Source of the DNA: Nonomuraea angiospora
GTDB lineage: Bacteria > Actinomycetota > Actinomycetes > Streptosporangiales > Streptosporangiaceae
Reading direction: 5' to 3'
Length of the DNA: 64,000 nucleotides
NCBI RefSeq assembly: GCF_014873145.1
Contig: NZ_JADBEK010000001.1
Location: 8,308,001-8,372,000 of the forward strand
Shown here piece by piece: positions 56,125 through 64,000 of the stretch; positions within the stretch are counted from its first letter, which is position 1; each line of letters starts with the position of its first letter. The notes beneath the pieces were generated by a model. The model had not been told where the DNA came from, did not search any database, and saw nothing but the letters and a program-made list of their open reading frames with translations. Made by a program: the position numbers and the translations under genes.

Positions 56125-57140
56125 TGCGGGTACTTCTCACCGGCCACCAGGGCTACCTGGGCAGCGTGATGGCCCCCATGCTGGCCGAGGCCGGGCACGA
56201 GGTGGCCGGCCTGGACTCCGGCCTGTTCGCCGACTGCCTGCTCGGCCCCGCGCCCGACGCGGTCGAGACGCACGCGGTGGACCTGCGTGACGCGGGTCCC
56301 GAGCACGTGGCGGGATTCGACGCGGTGATCCATCTGGCCGCGCTGTCCAACGACCCGCTCGGCGCGCTCGCGCCCGGCCTGACCTACGACATCAACCACC
56401 ACGCCTCGGTCCGGCTGGCCAGGCTGGCCAAGGAGGCGGGCGTGCGCCGCTTCCTGTACGCCTCCACCTGCTCGGTCTACGGCGCGTCCGGCGGCGAGGA
56501 ACTGCTGGCCGAGGACGCGCCGCTGCGGCCGGTGACGCCGTACGCCGAGTCCAAGGTGCGGGTCGAGGACGACCTGATCACGCTGGCCGACGACGACTTC
56601 ACGCCGGTGTTCCTGCGCAACGCCACCGCCTTCGGGTTCTCCCCGAGGCTGCGCGCCGACATCGTGCTGAACAACCTGGTGGGCCACGCGCACCTGACCG
56701 GCGAGGTCCGGGTGCTGTCCGACGGCACGCCCTGGCGCCCGCTGGTCCACGCCAGGGACATCGCCGACGCCTTCGCCGCCGCCCTCGTCGCGCCCCGCGA
56801 AGCCGTACACGCGACGGCCTTCAACGTGGGCACCGAGGTCAACAACGTGACCGTCGCCGAGATCGCGGCCGAGGTCGTCGCCGCGGTGCCCGGATCGACG
56901 CTGACCATCACCGGAGAGACGGGATCCGATCCCCGCTCCTACCGCGTCGACTTCTCGCGGATCAGGGCCGCGCTGGGCTACGAGGCGCGCTGGACGGTCA
57001 AGGCGGGCGCGGTGGAGCTGATCGACGCCTACCGCGAGCACGGCCTGACGAAGCAGGACTTCGAGCGCCGCTTCACCAGGCTGGCCCGGCTCGCCGACCG
57101 GCGCGAGGCCGGCACCGTCGACGACACCCTGCGGCCATGA
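56124..57140 (+). CDS. NAD-dependent epimerase/dehydratase
   Basis: The 338-residue extended SDR has the loop LLTGHQGYLGSVM (G-x-x-G-x-x-G), the serine-rich YASTCSVYGASG, the YAESK dyad (Tyr-x-x-x-Lys) and FRNATAFGFSPRLR. Such enzymes act on nucleotide-sugars as epimerases, reductases or dehydratases. Its place between the PIG-L and DUF4910 genes recurs, to my knowledge, in other bacterial sugar loci with C-methyltransferases. It starts at ATG 56124 sharing one base with the previous stop. Confidence 0.88.
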   Translation: MRVLLTGHQGYLGSVMAPMLAEAGHEVAGLDSGLFADCLLGPAPDAVETHAVDLRDAGPEHVAGFDAVIHLAALSNDPLGALAPGLTYDINHHASVRLARLAKEAGVRRFLYASTCSVYGASGGEELLAEDAPLRPVTPYAESKVRVEDDLITLADDDFTPVFLRNATAFGFSPRLRADIVLNNLVGHAHLTGEVRVLSDGTPWRPLVHARDIADAFAAALVAPREAVHATAFNVGTEVNNVTVAEIAAEVVAAVPGSTLTITGETGSDPRSYRVDFSRIRAALGYEARWTVKAGAVELIDAYREHGLTKQDFERRFTRLARLADRREAGTVDDTLRP

Positions 57141-58402
57141 CCGGCGAGGAGATGCACGACCTGGTACGGCGGCTCTACCCGCTGTGCCGCAGCATCACCG
57201 GCGACGGGCTGCGGCGGACCCTGGAGATCATCGGCGAGTCGATCCCGCTGGAGATCACCCAGGTGCCGACCGGGACCAAGGTCCTCGACTGGACGATCCC
57301 CCGGGAGTGGAACATCCGCGACGCCTACATCAAGGACGCCGCGGGCCACAGGGTGGTCGACTTCCAGGACTCCAACCTGCACGTCGTGGGGTACAGCGTG
57401 CCGGTCGAGGCCACGATGTCCCTGGAGGAGCTGCGCGGGCACCTGCACACCCTGCCCGAGCAGCCGGACCTGATCCCGTACCGGACCAGCTACTACGCCG
57501 AGACCTGGGGCTTCTGCCTGAGCCAGGACACCCTGGACGGCATGGCCGGCGGCCCGTACGAGGTCAAAATCGACTCCACGCTGGCCGACGGGCACCTGAC
57601 CTACGGCGAGCACGTGGTCCGCGGCAGCAGCTCCGAGGAGGTGCTGATCTCCTGCCACGTCTGTCATCCCTCGCTGGCCAACGACAACCTGGCGGGCGTG
57701 GCGGTGGCCGTCGCCCTGGCGCAGCGGCTGTCCGACCCCTGGTACACCTACCGGTTCATCTTCGCGCCCGGCACCATCGGCGCGATCACCTGGCTCGCCC
57801 TGAACCGGGAGCGCACCGACCGGATCAGGCACGGCGTGACGCTGGCCTGCGCGGGGGACAGCGGCACGATCACCTACAAGCGCAGCAGGCGCGGCGACGC
57901 CGAGATCGACCAGGTCTTCGCGCACGTGCTGAAGGACCGGCCGCACACCGTCCTGGACTTCTCACCGTACGGCTACGACGAGCGGCAGTACTGCTCGCCG
58001 GGGTTCAACCTCGCCGTCGGCTCGCTGACCAGGACGCCGTACAGCGGATACCCGGAATATCACACCTCGGCCGACAATCCCGACTTCGTGCTTCCCGAGG
58101 CGATGGAGGACACCCTTGAGACGCTGTGGACGGCCGTGCGGGTTCTGGAGGGCAACCGCCGCTACCAGAACCTCAGCCCGTACGGCGAGCCCCAGCTCGG
58201 GGCCCGGGGCCTGTACGGGTCACTCGGCGGGCGCAGTGACACGAAGCAAGCGCAGATGGCGATGTTGTGGGTGTTGAGCCTTTCCGACGGGCTGAACAGT
58301 CTCCTGGACATCGCGGAACGGTCGAACCTGCCGTTCCAGGCAATAGCGGACGCGGCTCACGCCCTGCAGAACGCGGGCCTGGTGAAGGAGTGGATGGGTT
58401 GA
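57137..58402 (+). CDS. DUF4910 family protein (M28 aminopeptidase-like plus winged helix)
   Basis: The 421-residue protein carries an M28-type zinc-hydrolase-like core: ISCHVCHPSLANDNLAGVAV (His and Asp ligand pattern H-x-C-H/D), LACAGDSGTITYKRSRRG, and PEYHTSADNPDFV near the end of the core. A C-terminal winged-helix-like tail (residues 370-421) follows. The family is common next to nucleotide-sugar genes and has no settled function; it may cleave an amide on a sugar or peptide. It overlaps the epimerase by 4 nt and the next gene by 4 nt. Confidence 0.78.
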   Translation: MTGEEMHDLVRRLYPLCRSITGDGLRRTLEIIGESIPLEITQVPTGTKVLDWTIPREWNIRDAYIKDAAGHRVVDFQDSNLHVVGYSVPVEATMSLEELRGHLHTLPEQPDLIPYRTSYYAETWGFCLSQDTLDGMAGGPYEVKIDSTLADGHLTYGEHVVRGSSSEEVLISCHVCHPSLANDNLAGVAVAVALAQRLSDPWYTYRFIFAPGTIGAITWLALNRERTDRIRHGVTLACAGDSGTITYKRSRRGDAEIDQVFAHVLKDRPHTVLDFSPYGYDERQYCSPGFNLAVGSLTRTPYSGYPEYHTSADNPDFVLPEAMEDTLETLWTAVRVLEGNRRYQNLSPYGEPQLGARGLYGSLGGRSDTKQAQMAMLWVLSLSDGLNSLLDIAERSNLPFQAIADAAHALQNAGLVKEWMG

Positions 58403-59379
58403 ACCTGGCGCTGAAAGTCGGCGACGCGGTCGAGGTCCTCAGCGCTGAGGAGATCCTCGCCACGCTCGATGACAAGGGAGAGCTGGACAGCCTCCCTTTC
58501 ATGCCGGAGATGCTGCGGTACTGCGGCCGGCGGCTCACCGTTCACAAGGTGGCCAACAAGCTCTGCGACACGATGACCAGGACCGGGATGCGGCGCATGG
58601 AGGACGCCGTCCATCTGACGGGCTCCCGCTGCGACGGCTCCGCCCACGGCGGCTGCCAGACCGCCTGCCTGCTCTACTGGAAGACCGCCTGGCTCAAGCG
58701 GGTGGACGGGCCGCCCACCTCGGATCCGGCCATCCGCCCCGAGCGGCCGCTGCTGCCGGTCCTGGAGGTCAACACCCGGAGGGAGCCGGGGCCTGAGGGC
58801 GAGGAACGCTTCCGCTGCCAGGCCACGGAGCTGCTGCGCGCCGCCCCGGAACAGCTCCCGTTCCGTGACATGAGGCAGTACGTCACCGACATCCAGGTGG
58901 GCAACGCCGGGGTCGGCTCGACCCTGCGCACGCTCCTGTTCGGGCTGTTCAACCGCTACCAGCGCCTGTCCAGGAAGTTCCCGAAGTGGCTGCGCATCAA
59001 GGGCGGCCTGGCCTGGGGCTTCGTACGGCCGGGCCCGCACACCGGCCGCACGCCGACGGGCACCACCGACCTCCAGCCGGGCGAGCTGGTGCGGATCAAG
59101 TCCAGGGACGAGATCATCGCCACGCTGAACACCAAGGGGTTCAACCGCGGGCTGGGCTTCGAGGAGGACATGGCGCGTTCGTGCGGCCGCGTCGCCCGCG
59201 TGAGCGCCCGCGTCGAGCGCTGCATCGACGAGAAGACGGGCGAGATGCTGGAGATGAAGAACCCCTGCATCGCGCTCGAAGGCATCATCTGCGACGGCGT
59301 CTACAAGTCCAACTGCCCCCGCGCGTTCGTCCCGTTCTGGCGGGAGATCTGGCTGGAGCGGATCAGCGAGCCTAGCTAG
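58399..59379 (+). CDS. Cys-rich protein of two repeated halves
   Basis: This 326-residue protein of unknown family has an internal duplication. Residues near 3-95 (VGDAVEVLSAEEILATLDDKG, RYCGRR, NKLCDTM, GSRCDGS, GGCQTACLLYWKTAWLKR) match residues about 228-322 (PGELVRIKSRDEIIATLNTKG, RSCGRV, ERCIDEK, GIICDGV, SNCPRAFVPFWREIWLER). Each half keeps about four cysteines in similar spacing, which suggests a metal or Fe-S site. The start is a TTG in a TTGA overlap with the DUF4910 stop and an AAGGAG site; GTG 58390 is possible. It lies just before the flippase. Confidence 0.6.
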   Translation: MNLALKVGDAVEVLSAEEILATLDDKGELDSLPFMPEMLRYCGRRLTVHKVANKLCDTMTRTGMRRMEDAVHLTGSRCDGSAHGGCQTACLLYWKTAWLKRVDGPPTSDPAIRPERPLLPVLEVNTRREPGPEGEERFRCQATELLRAAPEQLPFRDMRQYVTDIQVGNAGVGSTLRTLLFGLFNRYQRLSRKFPKWLRIKGGLAWGFVRPGPHTGRTPTGTTDLQPGELVRIKSRDEIIATLNTKGFNRGLGFEEDMARSCGRVARVSARVERCIDEKTGEMLEMKNPCIALEGIICDGVYKSNCPRAFVPFWREIWLERISEPS

Positions 59380-59390
59380 GGAAGGCCGGC

Positions 59391-60866
59391 ATGGCAGAGC
59401 AACCGGGCCCGGACATCAGTGACATCGGGCGTAAAGCGGGCCGAGGGGCCGTGTGGAGTTTTCTCGGCACACTGGTCACCCGCGCGGGCTCGTTCATCCT
59501 CGGCCTGATCCTGGCCAGGCTCCTCGCACCGGAGGACTTCGGCATCTACGCCGTCGCGCTCGCGGCCACCCAGTTCGTCATGGTGGTCAAGGACGTCGGC
59601 GTCATGTCGGCCGTCGTGCAGTGGCGCGGGCGGCTGGAGGACATCGCGCCCACGGCGACGACCCTGACCATGATCTCCGCACTGGGCCTGTACGGGATCT
59701 TCTGGGTCGGGGCGCCGTACTTCTCGGCGCTGGCGGGCAGCGCGGAGGCCACGTCCGTGGTGCGCATCCTCACCGCGGTCATCCTGGTCGAGGCGGTCAC
59801 CGCGGTGCGCAGCGCTGCCCTGTTGCGCTGGTTCCGCACGGGCAAGAACGCCAAGGCGGTCCTCGCCGGCTTCCTGGTCAACGCCCCCGTGGCGATCGTC
59901 CTGGCGGTCAACGGGGCGGGCGCCTACAGCTTCGCCTGGGGGCAGCTCGCGGGCGCCGTGGTCACCGGCGTCTTCATGCTGCTCTACGCGCGCCTGCCCT
60001 ACCGGTTCGGGTTCGACCGGCAGATCGCGGCCAAGCTGCTGCGGTTCGGCATCCCCTCGGCGGCGGGGATCGCGCTGGAGATCATGCTGCTCAACGTGGG
60101 CTACATCATCGTCGGCAACATCATGGGCGACGCGTGGCTGGGCTTCTACCTGATGGCCTTCAACGTGTCGAGCTGGGTGCCCGGCATCATCGGCAGCGCC
60201 ATCCGCATGGTGTCGATCGCCGGCTTCTCCCGGTTGGCCGAGCGCGACGAGGAGTCCCTGTCGCTCGGCGTGCAGCGGACCGTGCCGCTGCTCATCGCCA
60301 TGGTGCTGCCGCTGGCCGTCTTCATGGCGCTGCTCGCGCACCCGTTGATCATCTTCATCTACGGCCCGAAGTGGGAGCTGGCCGCCGGCGTGCTGCGGTT
60401 CCTGGCGGTCCTGATGGTGGTGCGCATGCTCACCTCCTTCGCCCTCGACATCCTGAACGGGCAGGGCGCCACCCGCTCGACGGTCTGGATGAACCTCGGG
60501 CACGCGGCGGCGATGATCCCGGCGGTCATCGTCGGCACGCATCTCGACGGCATCCGCGGCGCCGCGGTCGGGCAGGCGGCCGCCGCCGTGTTAGTCGCCC
60601 TCCCGCTCGCCGTGCTCGCCGTGCAGCGGGCCGGGGTCCGGCTCGCCCCGGCCCTGCCGGGTCTCGTCCGCCCGGCGGCGGGAGCGCTGGTGTGCGCGGC
60701 CGTCATGCTGGGCCTCGCGCTGCTGACCCAGGGGAGCCCCCTGGTCCAGCTCATCGTGGCGGGCGGTGGCGGCCTGCTGGCCTACGTGCTGGTCGTGGTG
60801 ACCCGCGACCAGTTCCACATTGTGAGCGATCGCCTGGTGCGGCTGCTTCCCGCCCGCGCGCGATGA
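59391..60866 (+). CDS. Oligosaccharide flippase (Wzx/MOP superfamily)
   Basis: The 491-residue membrane protein has about 12-14 helices. The N-terminus (GRGAVWSFLGTLVTRAGSFIL, then LARLLAPEDFGIYAVALA) is the signature of polysaccharide-synthesis MOP flippases. It should move the lipid-linked repeat across the membrane. A basic lateral region with RFGFDRQIAAKLLRFGIPSA sits mid-protein. It starts at ATG 59391, 11 nt after the Cys-rich gene. No Wzy polymerase is recognisable in the window. Confidence 0.9.
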   Translation: MAEQPGPDISDIGRKAGRGAVWSFLGTLVTRAGSFILGLILARLLAPEDFGIYAVALAATQFVMVVKDVGVMSAVVQWRGRLEDIAPTATTLTMISALGLYGIFWVGAPYFSALAGSAEATSVVRILTAVILVEAVTAVRSAALLRWFRTGKNAKAVLAGFLVNAPVAIVLAVNGAGAYSFAWGQLAGAVVTGVFMLLYARLPYRFGFDRQIAAKLLRFGIPSAAGIALEIMLLNVGYIIVGNIMGDAWLGFYLMAFNVSSWVPGIIGSAIRMVSIAGFSRLAERDEESLSLGVQRTVPLLIAMVLPLAVFMALLAHPLIIFIYGPKWELAAGVLRFLAVLMVVRMLTSFALDILNGQGATRSTVWMNLGHAAAMIPAVIVGTHLDGIRGAAVGQAAAAVLVALPLAVLAVQRAGVRLAPALPGLVRPAAGALVCAAVMLGLALLTQGSPLVQLIVAGGGGLLAYVLVVVTRDQFHIVSDRLVRLLPARAR

Positions 60867-60881
60867 CCTCGAGGAGAAGCG

Positions 60882-61760
60882 ATGCTGGTGTCCATCGGAA
60901 TCCCGGTCCGCAACGGTGCGGACCGCCTGGAGGCGGCCGTGCGCTCGGCGCTCGCCCAGGACCACGCCGAGATCGAGGTGGTGATCTCGGACAACGCCTC
61001 CACCGACGGCACGGAGGAGCTCTGCCGTGAGCTGGCCAGGCAGGACGGCCGCATCGCCTACTACCGGCAGCCGCGCGACCTGCACGTGGTGGGGAACTTC
61101 GTGGAGGTGTTACGGCGGGCGCGGGGGGAGTTCTTCCGCTGGATGGGCGACGACGACCTGCTCGAACCGCGCTACGTCTCGCGGACCCTGGAGCCGTTCC
61201 TGGCCGATGAGCGGCTCATCCTGGTCACCTCGGACGTCAGCTACACCGGGGCGGACGGGACGGTCCACCAGCCCCGCTACCGCGGCACCCAGATGCTCTC
61301 CGACGACCCCATCGACCGCCTGGACGAGCTGTGGGACGTCGTCACCACCCAGCACCACGGGCTCGACCCCCTCTACGGCCTGATGCGGCGGGAGCAGGTG
61401 GCAGCCGTGCCCCGGCCGCTGATGATCCGCGAGGACGAGGTCTACGCCACCATGCTCGCGCTGACCGCGCCCTGGGGTCACGTGCCGGAGACGCTCGCCC
61501 ACCGCAACCTGCGCGAGCGGCGCCTGCCCGGGATCGCCGCGGCGCTCGGCGTGCCGGCCTGGACCGCGCATTTCGCCACCACGCTGCAGTTCCGGGCGAT
61601 GTACCGAGCCGTGCGGCTCATGGAGCTGTCCACGGAGCAACGCAACCGTGCCCACGCCGTGCTGCTGCGTACCTACTACCGCCGGCAGCACCAGATGCTG
61701 ACGCACCGCAGCCGCAAACTCGCCGGGTTGGCCGCCCGACTCGTCTCCTCGAAAGGGTGA
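60882..61760 (+). CDS. Glycosyltransferase family 2
   Basis: The 292-residue GT2 enzyme begins MLVSIGIPVRNGADRLEAAV, has VVISDNASTDGTEELC, and the metal-binding RWMGDDDLLEP (Asp-Asp-Asp). Residues after 230 form a helical membrane-association tail rich in Arg and aromatics (YYRRQHQML). It has no membrane-spanning helix. It probably adds a sugar to the lipid-linked repeat before flipping. Ribosome site GAGGAG precedes the ATG. Confidence 0.9.
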   Translation: MLVSIGIPVRNGADRLEAAVRSALAQDHAEIEVVISDNASTDGTEELCRELARQDGRIAYYRQPRDLHVVGNFVEVLRRARGEFFRWMGDDDLLEPRYVSRTLEPFLADERLILVTSDVSYTGADGTVHQPRYRGTQMLSDDPIDRLDELWDVVTTQHHGLDPLYGLMRREQVAAVPRPLMIREDEVYATMLALTAPWGHVPETLAHRNLRERRLPGIAAALGVPAWTAHFATTLQFRAMYRAVRLMELSTEQRNRAHAVLLRTYYRRQHQMLTHRSRKLAGLAARLVSSKG

Positions 61761-61767
61761 TCTCCTC

Positions 61768-62589
61768 GTGTTGATCCGCATCGTGCGGCTGCTCATGCAG
61801 CCGGGCCGGATCCTGCTGGCCGCCATGCGGCGCCTGCCGTTCGGCTCGTACGAGCTGCGCTGCTCGCTCGACCTCTACCCGAGGCCGCACTACGCCTACG
61901 GCGTGCAGCAGGCGGCCGAGCTGGCCAGGCGCCTCGGCGTCGGCCGGATCAGCGTGGTCGAGTTCGGTGTCGCGGGCGGCGCGGGCATGGTGGAGCTCAA
62001 CCGCATGGCGGCGCTGGCGTCGGCCGCGTCGGGCGTGAAGATCGACGTCTACGGCTTCGACACCGGCGCCGGGCTGCCCAAACCCACCGACTACCGGGAC
62101 CTGCCCTACATCTGGCGCGAGGGCGACTTCGTCATGGACGTCGACGCCCTGCGGGCCCGGCTGGGAGAGGCGAGCCTGATCCTGGGCAACATCGAGGACA
62201 CGGTCGGCGAGTTCCTCGACGGCGAGCGTCCGGCGCCGATCGGGTTCGTCTCCATCGACGTGGACTTCTACTCCTCGACCGCCGCGGCGCTGCGGCTGTT
62301 CAAGGGCGACCACAAGTACTTCCTGCCCCGCGTGTTCTGCTACCTCGACGACACGGTCGGCGACGACGACCAGATCATCCACAACGACTTCGTCGGCGAG
62401 CTCAGCGCGATCCGGGAGTTCAACGAGGAGAACGAGTTGATGAAGCTGGCGCCGATCAACGGGCTGCGGCACAAGCGCCCGGTTCCCGCCCCCTGGAACG
62501 ACAACATCCAGGCGCTGCACCGCTTCGACCACCCCGACTATTCGGTCTACGTGGGCAGGCCGGACACGCAGACACAGTTGCCTCTGTAA
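61768..62589 (+). CDS. Class I SAM methyltransferase-like protein (TylF/CmcI type)
   Basis: This 273-residue protein has SVVEFGVAGGAGMVELNRMA (the SAM loop of the TylF group) and VYGFDTGAGLP. The late acidic pairs SIDVDFYSST and CYLDDTVGDDD match the metal-binding aspartates of TylF/CmcI-like O-methyltransferases. A sugar O-methylation is the natural proposal. The GTG start follows AAAGGGTGATCTCCTC. A hydrophobic N-terminus (LMQPGRILLAAMRRLPF) may attach it to the membrane. Confidence 0.75.
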   Translation: MLIRIVRLLMQPGRILLAAMRRLPFGSYELRCSLDLYPRPHYAYGVQQAAELARRLGVGRISVVEFGVAGGAGMVELNRMAALASAASGVKIDVYGFDTGAGLPKPTDYRDLPYIWREGDFVMDVDALRARLGEASLILGNIEDTVGEFLDGERPAPIGFVSIDVDFYSSTAAALRLFKGDHKYFLPRVFCYLDDTVGDDDQIIHNDFVGELSAIREFNEENELMKLAPINGLRHKRPVPAPWNDNIQALHRFDHPDYSVYVGRPDTQTQLPL

Positions 62590-62668
62590 CCCCTCCGACT
62601 CCCTGTAACGAAGATGCGGGCCAAGGCGAGAGAAGGGAAAAGAACCACGCGAGGGGGAAAATCTCGCT

Positions 62669-63565
62669 ATGTCCGTTTTATTGGCAAATAGCCGAATCAA
62701 CGATGATGTCCGGCGCAAAATGCTGTTCCAGGGAGACCTCTTCCTCTACTCCGCGACGCCTGCCTCGACCAAGCTGATCGAGTTCGCCCGCGAGTTGATC
62801 GAGGAGGCGTTCGAGGGCCGCGACCCCCAGACCGCCCAGCACGAGATGCCGGTGGAGGAGTTCGCGGCACTGCTCGCGGACCTCAAGCCGCGCTTCATCC
62901 ACCACCCCACCAGCAAGAAGCTCCTCGTCACCCTGCTCGACGAGCTGGGCATGGCGCTGGACAAGACCTACTTCGACGTGCCGAGGCTGCGCACCTCCAC
63001 CGCGGACCACTACCTCGACTCCGGCATCTCCTACGCCTACCACGCTCATCGCGACTGCTGGTACGCCGCGCCGTTCTGCCAGGTCAACTGGTGGATCCCG
63101 ATCTACGAGGTGGTCCCGGAGAACGTCTTCGCCCTGCACCCGCAGTACTTCGACCGCCCCGTGCGCAACGGCAGCGGCCGCTACGACTACGCGGAGTGGA
63201 CCGCCGTGAGCCGGCCCACGGCCGCCCAGCACATCTACACCGACACCCGGGAGCAGCCCAAGCCGGAGGAGGCGCTCGACCTCGAAACCGAGCTCCGGCT
63301 GGTGCCGGAGCCGGGCGGCATGCTGCTGTTCTCCGGGGCGCACCTGCACTCCACCGTCACCAACACCTCCGGCAGGACCCGCTTCAGCATCGACTTCCGC
63401 ACCGTCCACATCGACGACGTCCGCTCCCGCGCGGCGGCGCCCAACGTGGACGCCGCCTGCCGCGGCACCACCCTGCGCGACTTCTACCGGGCCGACGACC
63501 TGACGCGCATCCCGGAGGAGCTCGCGGCGGCGTACGAGGCCGAGGCGCTGGCCAAGCTCACCTGA
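62669..63565 (+). CDS. Probable Fe(II)/2-oxoglutarate-dependent oxygenase
   Basis: The 298-residue protein shows a plausible facial triad: His127 and Asp129 in YHAHRDCWYA, His227 in GAHLHSTVTN, and Arg238 in GRTRFSIDFRTV for 2-oxoglutarate, with PEPGGMLLFSG ahead. This pattern matches phytanoyl-CoA-dioxygenase-like enzymes. It may hydroxylate or modify a sugar or lipid. The first 20 codons are less GC-rich than neighbours. A 5-bp dyad, GCGAG (62649) with CTCGC (62663), encloses the ribosome site just before the ATG and may modulate translation. It overlaps the convergent acyltransferase by 8 nt. Confidence 0.7.
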   Translation: MSVLLANSRINDDVRRKMLFQGDLFLYSATPASTKLIEFARELIEEAFEGRDPQTAQHEMPVEEFAALLADLKPRFIHHPTSKKLLVTLLDELGMALDKTYFDVPRLRTSTADHYLDSGISYAYHAHRDCWYAAPFCQVNWWIPIYEVVPENVFALHPQYFDRPVRNGSGRYDYAEWTAVSRPTAAQHIYTDTREQPKPEEALDLETELRLVPEPGGMLLFSGAHLHSTVTNTSGRTRFSIDFRTVHIDDVRSRAAAPNVDAACRGTTLRDFYRADDLTRIPEELAAAYEAEALAKLT

Positions 63566-64000
63566 CCAACCGCGCGCGTACGGCGTCGCGCAGGCCCCTC
63601 CAGCTCCGGTGCCGCTGGAAGGGCAACTCGAAGACCGAGGCGAACAACCACGCCGTCCCCACGCTCACCGGCACTGCCAGGGCGAGCGTGAGGAGAAAGG
63701 CAGGCATGCCCGGTGGCACGTGCGGAGCCACGACCAGCCGGTTGATCATGACGACGAGCGGCGAGTGGATCAGGTAGAGGCTGTAGGAGAAGGAGCCCAG
63801 CCGCCGGAGCGGACGCGTGTCGAGCAGCCGTACCAGCCAGACCGGTTTGCCCGTCGCCACGCCCGTCAGCAACAACCCGGCGGCCGGGCCGACCGCGAGA
63901 TCCACCCAGAAGAAGTTGGCGACCACCCAGACCGGCCCGGCGACCACGATCAGCAGGAGCACCGGGACCGCGGCCGCCGCCGCGAACCAGTGCCAGGGCA
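63558..64000 (-). CDS. Acyltransferase 3 family membrane protein, N-terminus beyond window
   Basis: The visible 147 C-terminal residues are strongly hydrophobic, with at least four membrane helices and the family signature SFSYSLYLIHSPLVVMINRL. The end is basic (RDAVRARLVR). OafA/YrhL-type proteins O-acetylate or O-acylate surface glycans. The gene starts outside the window to the right; the frame is open at base 64000. It converges on the oxygenase gene and fits the glycan locus as a decoration enzyme. Confidence 0.85.
   Translation of the reverse strand, partial: PWHWFAAAAAVPVLLLIVVAGPVWVVANFFWVDLAVGPAAGLLLTGVATGKPVWLVRLLDTRPLRRLGSFSYSLYLIHSPLVVMINRLVVAPHVPPGMPAFLLTLALAVPVSVGTAWLFASVFELPFQRHRSWRGLRDAVRARLVR

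Overview
The window is high-GC DNA with dense, often 4-nt-overlapping genes, GTG starts, SARP and GntR regulators, complete complex I and menaquinone genes. This fits a filamentous actinomycete, probably of the Streptosporangiaceae type; no species marker is present, so the genus is a guess.

Region 1 (1-20.4 kb, core). A secreted beta-propeller protein runs off the left edge. Next come a menaquinone methyltransferase, a geranylgeranyl-reductase-type flavoprotein, the complete 14-gene complex I operon nuoA-N and a polyprenyl diphosphate synthase. Quinone ring methylation, side-chain synthesis and reduction, and the quinone reductase thus sit together. A perfect dyad TTTGTGAA-GGGG-TTCACAAA (1822-1841) in front of the reductase looks like a Rex operator and would tie the unit to NADH/NAD+. 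A RarD-like permease and msrA close the region.

Region 2 (21.1-26.1 kb, accessory). A small patchwork holds a DUF2306 membrane protein, a YefM/RelE-type toxin-antitoxin pair, a short orphan gene, an acetyltransferase and several broken fragments. It contains two decayed copies of the msrA 3' end, which suggests repeated insertion at msrA.

Region 3 (26.0-40.7 kb). This part holds an ArsR-type regulator, a PEP-mutase/isocitrate-lyase-type enzyme, and a coupled pair of a cis-prenyltransferase and an MpaB/Lcp-type oxygenase fused to EF-hands. A protein with two WXG100-like segments follows. Next is the most interesting locus: a 28-codon gene ending in MYTYWNFFN, 12 nt upstream of a cytochrome P450 and followed by a large convergent SARP/NB-ARC/TPR regulator. 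This has the layout of the minimal P450-modified RiPP clusters (biarylitide, cittilin and atropopeptide types). Small enzymes, a 35-bp minisatellite and an EamA-GntR operon with a likely operator follow.

Region 4 (40.9-64.0 kb). This is a cell-surface glycan locus: a WbaP-type initiating transferase, RmlA, B, C and D for a dTDP-deoxyhexose, a WecG/TagA transferase, two GT2 transferases and a Wzx-type flippase. A second sugar cassette holds a sugar C-methyltransferase, a nucleotidyltransferase, a PIG-L deacetylase, an epimerase and a DUF4910 protein. It also has a TylF-like methyltransferase, a probable Fe(II)/2OG oxygenase, a Cys-rich protein of two repeated halves, a large secreted sugar-dehydrogenase/LamG protein and, at the right edge, a partial membrane acyltransferase.
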